A DNA stretch of 64,000 nucleotides from Isoetes taiwanensis. Its lineage: Eukaryota > Streptophyta > Lycopodiopsida > Isoetales > Isoetaceae. Location of the stretch: the NCBI GenBank assembly GCA_021234155.1, contig JAJEKV010000098.1, forward strand, positions 981,084-1,045,083, given 5' to 3'. Shown here in pieces: positions 1 to 9,956 of this stretch. Within the stretch, counting starts at the first letter, position 1. Every line of letters starts with the position of its first letter. A program made the translations under genes and the position numbers. Below the pieces are notes generated by a model that worked only from the letters and a program-made list of their open reading frames with translations, made no database searches and had not been told where the DNA came from.

Positions 1-140
1 GGCATATTTGCCCTTTATTCCAAGATCTAGACCGTACATAGCGATCCTAGTTTGTGGGGTATGCATGTACAAGTTTTTGTATACTGTATATTGAGGTTTG
101 TAAAATACTATAAGATTTGAGTAAATGTACTTAATGGTGT
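1..140. repeat. Dispersed direct repeat, copy 1 of 2
   Basis: This stretch is similar along its length to 28706-28850, in the same orientation. Both contain a core close to GGCATATT..CCC.TTATTCC, then ACCGTACA, then GTTTGTGGGGTAT, then CAAAATACTATAAGATTT, with scattered substitutions and small indels. The repeat probably continues upstream of the window. I do not recognise the family; it could be the end of a transposon. The following 140-577 holds no gene I can support. Confidence 0.6.
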
Positions 141-577
141 TAATTTTGTCCATGGGAGCAACACCATGCAACAACAAGCATGGCAACTACATGCATGTTG
201 CCTTGTGTTAGCACTTCTACATGGGAGCAACAAGCACCACAAGAAATGGCAGCTCCAAACATGAAAAAGAGAAAGCCAGAGCATAAGGTGATCATTTCCA
301 TTCCGAAGATAGATAAAGCGATGATTGCCCATCGGGATTGCCGGTGGTATTTCAGTGATAACACCTGCTTCGACTACAACAATAATCGGAATCCAAATAA
401 ACTGAGCTAAAAGTGTATGAGCTGCAAGAGGCATTGGACTGTTGGGGGCAAATTTAAAAAGTGACGAGGTTGATAGCCTTAGCAATCTAGGGGAAAATCT
501 GCCAATCATAACTTAACATTGAAAATATTCAGCCACTTGGATATGCTTATTGAAAGTTTACAACAACTTGTATATAA

Positions 578-3400
578 TTATTGACATTGTAAAGCTACCA
601 TTTGGATTGAAACTATAAGGATGTATTTGTTAAAGTTCATGTTTTTCGTCCATCTGTCCTTTTCAATTCTCAGTTCGTGGTTGCCCATTCTGAATTTCGC
701 TATTACATCCTTCCTTATCTTCCCTATTTTGTTGTCCCTGTACATCCTTTGCCCTACCTGCTCGTCAGGATTGAACATATCTAACAACCATTGTGTCCTT
801 GGGCCAGTGTGTTTACTTAGCCATACCTGCATTGCAATATGTAACCATCTATGGTTCCATTCCCCTCTGCTTAAGATACTGCTTAGATTCAATTCCATTT
901 CTCTGGTCCATTGTGCCACATCTCTGAACCAACCATGTCCTGTGGTCAGGTGCTATTTTGTCAATTCACGAATTGCTAGTGTTGATATTTTGTTTGGATT
1001 CATGATCCCATTATCTTTCAGAAGATATCTGATGGTCGTTTCCCATGCTCTGATTTCCATGGGTTTCTCCCCCTTCTCATATATCATTATGTCCGATGGT
1101 GTAGTTGCTTGGACCTTGAATTCATGGCAGTGCCATTGGCAGAATATACTTTCTTGTTTATTCCATCTGATATCAGACAGTCCTGGCCCCTATGCCTCTA
1201 AGCTATACAATCGTGTTGATGTTACCAAAGTGTTGAATAGGTAGGCCTTGATATCCCAGTCCATGATCCAACTTTTATTGCAATAGCTCTTCATGATGTA
1301 GTAATTACCTAGGGCTACCTAGAACCTTGTGCCTTCTCCCTTTAACCATTTTCCTGTGTCATGTGCATGATAGCCTAGGTATTTGTATTACATTGCTTCC
1401 TTGAGCTCAACTCCTTTCTATCTGAAGGGTTTTGTTGTGTCTTCACCCTGAATGTCACTACCTTTATTTTGGCTAAGTTCACAGTCAGTCTTGTTCTTGT
1501 ACACAACTCTTTTAAGACTTCTAGCGTTCTGTGCATGCCACTAGTTTTTGTGGTCACCATGCATAAGTCATCTGCATATAGAATTATTAATACCTTGGTT
1601 TTCCATAAGACTGAAGCATCCGTATCTCCTTGTCTTTCCTTCATGAACCTTTGAGTCCATCTATATATGTCCCCAATAAGGTGGGTGAGAGGGTCCATGT
1701 TTCACCCCTGTGTCACAGTCAATTTCTTTCTCTTCTTGCTCCATCTTAGCATAGACCCTTTGATATAGTCGAGCTATTGATTCCACCAGCCCTTCAAGCG
1801 CGTATAGATCTATCAGTCTCTGTAGCAGTTTTTCCCATGGTACTGTATCGAGTGCCTTCTTGAAATCCATGAAGCAGATATGATCTCTTTATTCTGCCCT
1901 CTTATTTTTTCTATCAGGATTCTAAAGGTGACAATGTGGTCATTTGTCGAGTGATCAGGTCTAAAACTTGTCTGCCTTGTGCTCTCAATTGGCTTGCTTC
2001 TATCATGTGCTTAAATTTGTTATCTAAGACTTGTCCAAACCACTTGGCAAAGATCGATCCCTCTGTAATCATTCTGTAGTTGCCTGGTACCTCTCGGCTG
2101 CCTCCTTTATGCAAGGGAATAACTTTGTTGTATCTCCATCTTTTTGGTATTCCTATGTACACTATCTTATTGAAGATTCCTTTTATCATCACTCCTATCA
2201 TAGATTTCACAAACTTAGACATCTCTTAAAGTTAGTCCATATAATTCCAATGCCTTATTATTGGACATCTTATGCAATGTTGTCATAACTTTCTGTTGTG
2301 TGAAATGCGGTGTATGCCTTCTCTTTGGGTATCATGATTGAGCCCGCACCTGGCATGTTTAATCTTTCTAGGTGTTGCTCCCAATCAATTCCTTCCTTGT
2401 TCTTCTCGTCCTCCTGGCCTGGATCTTGTCTTCCTTTCCCGACAGAACCTCTTGGATTGTTTTGTCAGCATGTTTGTCAGTTTCTACCGTCGATGTATCA
2501 GAATCTAATTCCTTTTTTATTTCAGCAATTTCAAATAGTTTTGGAATTCCTCTTCGGTGGCTCCTTCCTATTTGCCATTCTAGTTCCCCTATTCTCTTTT
2601 TTGTGTGCCCCCTTGTTTTTGCAATTGATTGTGACACTCGCCCTGTCTGTTTGGCCTGTTCCTTTTTTGCTCCTCTTCTATTTCCTATTCCCTTTTGTGT
2701 CTGTGTTGGTATCAAATCCTCTACTCCATTCCCCCTTTTTCTGTCTGTTCTATTTTCCCTATCTGCTCCTTTTGGCCTGATTGCTTCCAAAATCTCTCTG
2801 TGTATTGCATGTGCCCCTGTGTCTGTTGATCCCTGACTTTCTTCAGGAGGAAAACTTTACCATCTTTTACCCCGACTTGAATACCCAATTGCTTCAATTT
2901 CCTTGGTTTTTGCCAATTCCTTGTGGAGCACCTCTTGTACTTTGATCCTATTTCTCAGTCTATGGCTGGCCCATAGTATCCTTCCCCTTGAGGCCATGTC
3001 CCTGAGTGTCAAGTTGATGTGTCTGGGTCTGCCCCTCCATTGTCCTGCCTAAACTGCTTTGACAATTATACTGCGGTGTTCTTTGAATACATTATGGAGT
3101 CATTTCGTACGAATCCTTAGTAGGTTTCTCAGCAATCCTTATCAGTCTAGAATCATGCTTAACCTTGTTTTATTCCTCATACTCAACAATATCTGGTTTT
3201 ATCTTATAAAAAGTTTGCCATCATACATCCAAATCAATCTAATCTGCATTTCTTCCTCGACTTTCTCTATCCCTTGCATCTTGTCCTCGATTTTGGCTAT
3301 CGCCACTTTATTCTGGCCAGTTGTTTCTATTACGATTTATTTGCTTATTTCAAAAGACTTTTATATGTGCTGCTTGCATTGCTCCAGCAAGCCTCAAAAA
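578..3400 (-). pseudogene. Decayed LINE (reverse transcriptase and C-terminal region)
   Basis: Conceptual pieces on the minus strand read in order through several frames. 2222-1914 matches RT fingers (IPKRWRYNKVIPLHKGG, then a NYR-type motif). 1870-1661 holds the palm motif MDFKKALDTVPWEKL. 1698-1375 holds the catalytic YADD in LIILYADDLCMV, followed by VNLAKIKVV. 919-578 holds a C-terminal region with LRIEKDRW, which resembles LRIETGRW in the LINE at 40977-43730. 2790-2368 is a basic, charged stretch that may be the linker upstream of RT. Stops and frame changes throughout show it is dead. No poly-A tail or target duplication was found, so the ends are approximate. It is related to, but clearly older than, the microsatellite-tailed LINEs elsewhere in the window. 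Confidence 0.75.
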
Positions 3401-4077
3401 GTATATGTCTAAATTAGAATATCATTTCCTAGTGTAGCTTTTTATAATAGGTAAAGTCCACTGGGGTTTTTTCCTGGCTGGAAAGGCCTGACAGTGGAGA
3501 GGCGAGCTGGCGTCCTGCTCACGGCGCCACCAACGAGCCTCTTCGTCACCAGAACTTTTCCACCAGAATAAAGTCCCCCATAGATGGCCTTGCATAAAGG
3601 TTGGGAGGGGGGAAAGAGGAAAGGGGTGAGGGGAGGGGGCACATTTTTGCCACGTGTATGCCATGTCAGCAAAAATGTATAAGGTTTTCTTTTCATCTTT
3701 TTCTTTCCTTTTCTTTCATTATGGCTCTATCATCATAGCCATGGCCATAACCAGGTGTTATCTCATTTTCCTTAAGCATTGCCATCTTTTCCATTACAAT
3801 ATCTAGTCTCCTGTAGATGTAGCTATAGCTATTGTTTTATGTCGATCACCATAGTTTTTAAGCTTTTTGTGGATCTCGACATTCTGAGAGTGAAGGCCAG
3901 GTAATGAAGCAAGATATCTTAGTAGATTTGGAAATAGATTGAATTCGAGAACATTCTTGGCATATTTTTATGCTTGTTTTTTTTTTCAGACTACCTTGTT
4001 CTGTTCCCATTTATCTCTATCAAAACTTTTTTAAGGTCCTTTCTGTCCTAGCTAATCTTGTACTCATTTTTGTAAAG
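3401..4077. other. Intergenic, no supported gene
   Basis: AT-rich sequence with one G-rich patch near 3600-3640. Short open frames here lack any recognisable motif or codon pattern. No RNA gene or repeat boundary was seen. Confidence 0.5.
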
Positions 4078-4427
4078 ATGAGCATGGAAGACATAGATCT
4101 TGATGAGCCTGAAACTGTTGGCCTAAACTTTGGTCTCAACATTACTCAAGAGCGTTCTCTATTCTGCATGTCGAGGTTGACAAAATGATTGAGAAGATCG
4201 ATTCTATAATACTGAATGAGCATCATAAAAATTTTGAAGGGATAGAATGGGATGTTGCAGAGGACATTGCAGAAGAAAAGAATGTAGAATTTATACCATT
4301 GGATGAAGATACAATGAGGAGAATGAACAATGGTGGAGAAGATCATTCCCCAGCTTTAACTGAGTGGGCAAGGAGAAGGTTCGATTTGTGGAAGAAGCTC
4401 TTTAATCATGACCTTCCAATTTCATAA
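4078..4427 (+). pseudogene. Broken gene fragment, unknown acidic protein
   Basis: An ATG at 4078 opens a frame beginning MSMEDIDLDEPETVGLNFG that runs to a stop near 4188. From about 4150 the neighbouring frame reads smoothly through VDKMIEKIDSIILNEHHKNF to the stop at 4427, ending in WARRRFDLWKKLFNHDLPIS. The two halves look like one acidic polypeptide of roughly 110 residues split by a frameshift near 4150. Alternatively there is a small intron, since 3970-4077 is T-rich and could end in an acceptor. I do not recognise the family. The 4428-4636 stretch downstream is AT-rich and may be its 3' UTR. Confidence 0.4.
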
Positions 4428-5006
4428 AGGATCTTGATCATCGGGTATTAATGCAAATGCTTGTTTATTTCATCATCCAAGTGAAGAAGAAAAATGGCTT
4501 CTTGTATCCTGTCGATAGATAATTTCATATAATTAACCATCATTCAATTAAATTGGGATTATGTCTTAATTTTGGGACAAATTTCATATTGTATGTTTTT
4601 TATAGCATATTCAAATTCACACAAACCACCTCAAAAGTATGAATTTTTTTTTTTTTTTTTTTTAGCAAGAGTCAGTTTTACCATTAATTATAAAATCTCA
4701 GGTACATATCATGGCTGTGCTTTATAAGGAAGCGCATGAAAAGATGACAGATCATTTTAGAGCATCATATTATGAATATGAGCTCTGTAACAGCAAGCCT
4801 AATAAAGTATCAGCAGGAAAATAGCAGAATGCTAATAATCCAGTAACAAAATGATCCTAGATGTGAACAGCTCCAAGAAGTCCGAATTCACTTGTTGATG
4901 AAGGTAACTCTCTGTTTGAACTGCAAACACCTGCAAAAAGGCAATCCTTCCCGAAAAATAAAATAGATCTAGATTAGACAAGAGCAAGAGTGTGACTGGT
5001 AGCTGG

Positions 5007-5513
5007 CTATGGTAGAGGGAGTCCATGATCAGTGAAGAAGACATCATTGAAGTAGGCATTAAAGGGGTCAGTGGATCCAAAGAAGTATTGATTCGGGCCC
5101 CAATTATTGGTGAAGAAAAGCCTGAATTTATCCTTGTCCTCCAGTAAGATCAGCAGGGAGCCATACAGATCAGCTAGAAATTTATGATTGTAGTACATGG
5201 TTCTATATCTAGTCAGCTGCCTTTCAGTGAGAAGGAAATGATGATTTGCCAAGAAAGCCCAAAGGCAGTGAATCTGAACCACTTCCCTGCAAAAGATAGA
5301 TGCCCAAAGGTCTTCGCTTTCTTTCAGATACCTCGTGTGTCCCCTCTTCATAAGAAAAGACTCCATAGATGTTGCCAAGTCATTTTTCATGACTCGATCG
5401 ACTGAGTGTTGGCTGAAAGGCGATTTGTCATCGAATTTCCTTGCTCCCTCACCACTCAGGAAGTCAAGATATTCTAGGTTCATCAGAAAGTAAAACATTA
5501 GAATCCACAACAT
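5007..5513 (-). CDS. Uncharacterised 3' ORF in the LINE
   Basis: An open frame of 168 residues that overlaps the last 50 bp of ORF2 in another frame and runs into the LINE 3' region. It has a protein-like composition (aromatic and charged residues evenly mixed, for example DLWASIFCREVVQIHCLWAF) and no low-complexity stretch. It may be an extension of ORF2 reached by frameshifting, a third LINE ORF, or a captured 3' host fragment. I do not recognise a family, and it shows no RNase H motif. Confidence 0.35.
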   Translation of the reverse strand: MLWILMFYFLMNLEYLDFLSGEGARKFDDKSPFSQHSVDRVMKNDLATSMESFLMKRGHTRYLKESEDLWASIFCREVVQIHCLWAFLANHHFLLTERQLTRYRTMYYNHKFLADLYGSLLILLEDKDKFRLFFTNNWGPNQYFFGSTDPFNAYFNDVFFTDHGLPLP

Positions 5514-8500
5514 TTAGATTGGAAGCAAATAAATTGTAAAACCCCCTAAAAGCACCATAAAGCTCCCATTTCCTGTCATGATTACTTCCAAATTTATTTT
5601 TATGAGTTTCAAAGTCAAATTGGAAATTCATCTTAATCCAGAAAACTGAAGGCCTTTTCTTCCCATAGAAAACACGATTTCTGGCCTTCCAGATATTCCA
5701 GAGAGCAATGGAAATAACTGTGTTATTAAAACTGTCATCATTTTGGATCAAGGAAAGCAAATTTCCATCATGATGAATCCCAAACTTTCCAGCAATCCAA
5801 TTCCAAAAACTATTCAGCTTAGTGCAACTGAAAATGTGAGACATATCTTCAATATCATTGCATCCCAAAGGACAATCTGGCATAATATTAGGATATCTTT
5901 TAGAAAGGGAGTGTAAGTTACTTAAACTGCCATTTGCAAGAAGCCATATACAATAGGATATTTTGGGAGGGCAATATGAATCCCAAACATTCTTGAAGAG
6001 ACCTTTTAGTTGAACATGATTAATACCCCATTTGGTCATTGCCTTGATATTATTAGGATCATATGATAGGGACTTATAGACATCTCTCACTTTGTAATCA
6101 AACTTGCCTTTCAAAGACCAGTCACCTTTCCCCGAGTTAGGAGAGAGATTTGACAATAAAGGCTTGATGAGGAGATAGACTTTTCTGTCAGAGGAGGTAC
6201 CTGTGATGATATTTTTAAGAGCAGTCCAAGAAATTAGTCTACCTCCAGTTAAAAGATCTCTTATGTAATACAGACCAGCACCATGCCATTTCTTACATAT
6301 CCTAGGGTGTTTGATTGCCAGAACATTGGAATTATGATTAGCTAGGATTGGGTTCCAAAAGATAGGCATATCAGAGTGCAAATGATCAGGTGAGATGAAT
6401 TGGAAATGGGGAGAGATGGAATTCCAAGCCTTAATCAGATTGCTCATCAAAGGAGAGATATTTGGAGCAATTTTCAAATGAACAAAGGCAGAATTTGGTA
6501 ACAGATGATGAACAGATGGATGACCAGAAGGATGACTGAGATTAATCCAGAAACTGATGAATTTGTGAGCAGGAGATTGGCTCCCATGAATGGCTTTCCA
6601 AACAAATTTACCTGCAAGAGATTGGGCTTGGAGGAAAAGGTCCTTGCAGCCAAGACCACCTGTTGTTTTTGTCTTGCAGTTAGAATTCCAGTTAACCAAG
6701 TGACTGCCTTTCCAAATAAAATTTCTGATTATTTTCTGAAGCTCAAGATAAATACACTTTGGAGCAACAAGAGCAGTAGAAAAGTAGACATGAGAGCTTG
6801 CTAGAACAGAGTTAGCAATGATAGTTCTACCAGCTAGGGTGAGATAGTTCCTGTAATTATTCAGCTTTTTTTTAATTCTTTGAAGAATAGGATCCCAAAG
6901 CCCTTTTAAGCTGTGATCTAGAGATAAAGGCATTCCTAAAAGCTTAGTAGCTTGACCCGAAGGGAGAACATTAATACCAAGAACCTGCTGATGGGGAAGA
7001 TCTCCAATAATTAAGCTTTTATTGACATTGAGATAAATCCCAGAAGCAGCTGAGAATTGATAGATGACTTTTAGGAAACAATCTATATTTGCCAAGTCAG
7101 ATTCAAGGAAGGAGAAAGTGTCATCTGCATATTGAAGCATGGTGAGATACTCATCTGAGTTAGGGAGTTTAAGACCCTTGATTTGGCCATTTTCCTGATA
7201 ATAAGAGATGACTTTTGTGAGCAATTCAGCTGCTACTAGAAATAGATAAGGTGCAAGAGGACATCCTTGTCCAACACCACAGGATAGAGAGAAAAAACCA
7301 GAGGGCACACCATTTATAAGCACAGCTGATTTGGATCTAAGATTAAGCCCAAGGATCAGATTGATGAGCTTTGGATGAAAACCAAGCTTGACCATGGCAA
7401 ATTCTAGAAAATCCCATCTGACCGAGTCAAAGGCTCTCTTGAAGTCCAATTTGAGAAGTATGCAATTTTGGTTTGAAATTTTGTTCCAATGTAAACCCTC
7501 CATAGCTGCCACATAATTATCAAGAATGTATCTCTTAGGGAGGAAAGCTGACTGATTGGGACTGATAATTCTTTGAAGATAGCTATTGATTCTCAGAGCA
7601 ATAATCTTGGCACAAAGCTTATAAGAAGTATTAGTGAGAGAGATAGGTCTCCAATCTTGAAACTTTTTAGGATGATCAACTTTTGGGATCAAAGCTATGA
7701 AACCACTAGCAATAGAAGTCTGAATGTAGTCATTATTCCAGAAGTCATGAATCATGGAAGTAATATCGTCTTTAAGGATATCCCAGAACTTAACATAGAA
7801 CTCAGCTGGCAGCCCATCAGGACCTGGAGATTTTCCCTTGTTGAAAGTAGAAAGGGTAGAGAAGATTTCAAGCTGAGAAGGAGGATCACTTATAGAAGCA
7901 TTCATCAAATCAGGAGTTGCAGGCAGGATATCATTGACCAGGTTTTTAAATTCACTTGTTTTTGCCATGTCATTAAAAGGAATAGGCTTGTCCTTAAAAA
8001 TATCCATATATTTATCTCTGAAGAAAGAAGCAATGTCAGAGTGAGAAGAATACTTATTACCACTATCATCCTCAACTTCTGTAATAGAGTTTCTGAGCAC
8101 CCTACTTTTAGCTACCATGAAGAAAAATTTTGAGCTACCAGAATCCATTTGATTAGAGTATTTGATCTTACACCTGATGGCAGATCCCTTGGCCTCCATC
8201 TTCTCAATATTTCTAATCTTTCTTTCCAGAACCTCCTCTCCAATTTGCAGGTTTAAATTAGTTGGATCTTGTTGAAGTAAAGATCTGACTTCCTTCATGA
8301 ACATAAGAAGCTGATTCTTTTCCCTTTCACTCTGGAGATGCCTATCTTTGGACCATTTCTTGATCCAAGATTTAATAGCTTTGATTTTATGATAGAACTG
8401 ATTCCCCTGATGCATACCTATGTTATCAGCAGCAATATTATTCATTCCGACAGAAAGATCCTCATAGAAGGCAGTAAACTGAGTGCAGAAGTTCTCATTA

Positions 8501-9273
8501 TCCAGTAGAGATGTATTGAACTTATAAGGGGTACTTCCTTGCCTTTGAATTCTGATGACATGGGAAGTATGTAGAAACTGAGGTTGATGATCAGAAATAG
8601 AAGTTCCTTCATCACTAGAGACATAACTGTTATCCCAGAAGGAAGTGGAAGGATTGGAAACATAAAATCTGTCCAAAGTACAGTAGACTCTATCTTTATC
8701 TTTTTGCTTATTGGACCAGGTATAATTGGCAGATGAAGAGGGGATATAGATCAGACCATTATCTAATAGAAGGGAGTCCCAGGCTTGCCTCTCAGATCTA
8801 GACATATTGATTTTGTTCCCTAATTTCAGGTCCCAGGAAGGAGTGTTATTGAAATCCCCAGCTAGAATCCAATTATCCAAATTTTGAGAGGCTAGCCAAG
8901 AATTGATCTCTTTCCAAACAGGTTCTCTATCATTTGGATTGGTTGGAGCATAGATGTTGACAATACCAAAGACAGAGTTGGAAATAGAAAGAGAAACAGC
9001 TTGCCAGGTTCTGGAGAGACCATTATAACAAGAGATATGATTTAGGTCAGCCCTCCAGATGATGGCAAGGCCACCACTCGCCCCAGCAGAATCAATCCAG
9101 ATAGAGGAGGAATTGGGATAAATCCATTCACCCAAGTTACTAGATTCAAATGAGGGAAGCTTGGTCTCCTGAAGAAGGATAATATCAGCATTGTAAACCC
9201 TGATTTGAGCAATGGCTCTTCTCCTTTTAAGAGGGCCTTTAATTCCTCTAAGGTTCCAAGATAAAATCTTCAT
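5464..9273 (-). CDS. LINE ORF2: endonuclease / reverse transcriptase
   Basis: An uninterrupted 1269-residue protein. Residues 1-230 are an apurinic-type endonuclease (start KILSWNLRGIKG, then LLQETKL, LAGDFNN and a SDHQP motif). The reverse transcriptase spans roughly 480-760 and has GPDGLPAEFY, ALIPKV, LKLDFKRAFDSVRWDF, GVGQGCPLAPYLF and the catalytic QYADDTFSF. Near residues 1095-1170 is a zf-RVT-like region (PPKISYCIWLLANG, then CPLGC...HIFSC). The length is within the usual range of plant L1 ORF2 proteins. It starts 35 bp downstream of the ORF1 stop. The lack of any stop suggests the element was recently able to move, although its 5' truncation removes the promoter and most of ORF1. Confidence 0.93.
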   Translation of the reverse strand: MKILSWNLRGIKGPLKRRRAIAQIRVYNADIILLQETKLPSFESSNLGEWIYPNSSSIWIDSAGASGGLAIIWRADLNHISCYNGLSRTWQAVSLSISNSVFGIVNIYAPTNPNDREPVWKEINSWLASQNLDNWILAGDFNNTPSWDLKLGNKINMSRSERQAWDSLLLDNGLIYIPSSSANYTWSNKQKDKDRVYCTLDRFYVSNPSTSFWDNSYVSSDEGTSISDHQPQFLHTSHVIRIQRQGSTPYKFNTSLLDNENFCTQFTAFYEDLSVGMNNIAADNIGMHQGNQFYHKIKAIKSWIKKWSKDRHLQSEREKNQLLMFMKEVRSLLQQDPTNLNLQIGEEVLERKIRNIEKMEAKGSAIRCKIKYSNQMDSGSSKFFFMVAKSRVLRNSITEVEDDSGNKYSSHSDIASFFRDKYMDIFKDKPIPFNDMAKTSEFKNLVNDILPATPDLMNASISDPPSQLEIFSTLSTFNKGKSPGPDGLPAEFYVKFWDILKDDITSMIHDFWNNDYIQTSIASGFIALIPKVDHPKKFQDWRPISLTNTSYKLCAKIIALRINSYLQRIISPNQSAFLPKRYILDNYVAAMEGLHWNKISNQNCILLKLDFKRAFDSVRWDFLEFAMVKLGFHPKLINLILGLNLRSKSAVLINGVPSGFFSLSCGVGQGCPLAPYLFLVAAELLTKVISYYQENGQIKGLKLPNSDEYLTMLQYADDTFSFLESDLANIDCFLKVIYQFSAASGIYLNVNKSLIIGDLPHQQVLGINVLPSGQATKLLGMPLSLDHSLKGLWDPILQRIKKKLNNYRNYLTLAGRTIIANSVLASSHVYFSTALVAPKCIYLELQKIIRNFIWKGSHLVNWNSNCKTKTTGGLGCKDLFLQAQSLAGKFVWKAIHGSQSPAHKFISFWINLSHPSGHPSVHHLLPNSAFVHLKIAPNISPLMSNLIKAWNSISPHFQFISPDHLHSDMPIFWNPILANHNSNVLAIKHPRICKKWHGAGLYYIRDLLTGGRLISWTALKNIITGTSSDRKVYLLIKPLLSNLSPNSGKGDWSLKGKFDYKVRDVYKSLSYDPNNIKAMTKWGINHVQLKGLFKNVWDSYCPPKISYCIWLLANGSLSNLHSLSKRYPNIMPDCPLGCNDIEDMSHIFSCTKLNSFWNWIAGKFGIHHDGNLLSLIQNDDSFNNTVISIALWNIWKARNRVFYGKKRPSVFWIKMNFQFDFETHKNKFGSNHDRKWELYGAFRGFYNLFASNLNVVDSNVLLSDEPRIS

Positions 9274-9307
9274 ACCTAGAAATAGATTAAGGAAAGAAGG
9301 AGAGAAA

Positions 9308-9835
9308 TCAATATCTAGATGTTTTGGATTTCTTCTTGCTCCTTGTATTTTGAGCAGGAGTCTTATTCAAACCTGATATGAATCTCCCTTTGTTGTTCCC
9401 AACCTTTTTACTAGACTTATTGGCTAGATGACCCTTTTCAGACTTGGATGTTTTGGTAGAATTTTCTAGAAGATACTCCTCTTTCCCCCAGTTCTCTTTA
9501 TCAATAATTTGATCCTCACCATCACTATGATCACTATCATCAGAATAACCACCAGGATAAAAATGAAACATAGAATTATTATCAAGATTATTTAATGGAG
9601 CAGAATGTTTAACTTGCCTGGAATTTTCATGTGGCTCCAGTTGTTCTTCTGCAGCATCTTTATCTTGAGGAGTCTCAGGGACAAAGTCATAGGTATCCAA
9701 GTTGTTGACCTCATTTTCCTGTGAGAGATCCTTATCTTCTGGGCCAAGAACCATTTGCAGGGAAGCTAGCTGATCTGCAACTTTGCTAGATATTCTTGGA
9801 GGACTCAGGGGCACATTTATGATGGGATAGTCCAA
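9308..9835 (-). CDS. LINE ORF1, C-terminal part only
   Basis: A 175-residue open frame just upstream of ORF2. It is polar and low in complexity (acidic middle with DDSDHSDGEDQ, basic end with KKKSKTSRY), as in the C-terminal tails of plant L1 ORF1 proteins. The RNA-binding and zinc-knuckle parts expected further upstream are missing because the element ends at 9858. The first Met is therefore probably internal. Assignment rests on position before ORF2, not on a conserved motif. Confidence 0.6.
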   Translation of the reverse strand: MDYPIINVPLSPPRISSKVADQLASLQMVLGPEDKDLSQENEVNNLDTYDFVPETPQDKDAAEEQLEPHENSRQVKHSAPLNNLDNNSMFHFYPGGYSDDSDHSDGEDQIIDKENWGKEEYLLENSTKTSKSEKGHLANKSSKKVGNNKGRFISGLNKTPAQNTRSKKKSKTSRY

Positions 9836-9956
9836 ATCAATGAGAGATGGTAGGGATGGTATGAAAATGTAATCTCATATTATTTACAAAATAGTCAATA
9901 TTTCACAATATAGCACCATATCATAAAAACGTGATGAAAAAAATTTACATAGTTAT

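Larger units (their letters stand above)
4637..9865 (-). mobile_element. L1-type LINE, 5' truncated in ORF1, with 7-bp target duplication
   Basis: The body is 4644-9858, flanked by the direct repeat GTATGAA at 4637-4643 and 9859-9865. On the plus strand it starts with 20 T residues (4644-4663), the poly-A tail of a minus-strand element. It contains the end of ORF1, a full-length open ORF2 and a 3' region of about 800 bp. Tail, target duplication and open ORF2 all point to a recent insertion by target-primed reverse transcription. It landed beside the 3' end of the DUF7869-type pseudogene; the pre-insertion site can be read by joining 4643 to 9866. Confidence 0.88.

Noticed and set aside
3442-3696. 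Minus-strand 84-codon frame
   Set aside because: Pro-rich translation of a G-rich patch without family resemblance.
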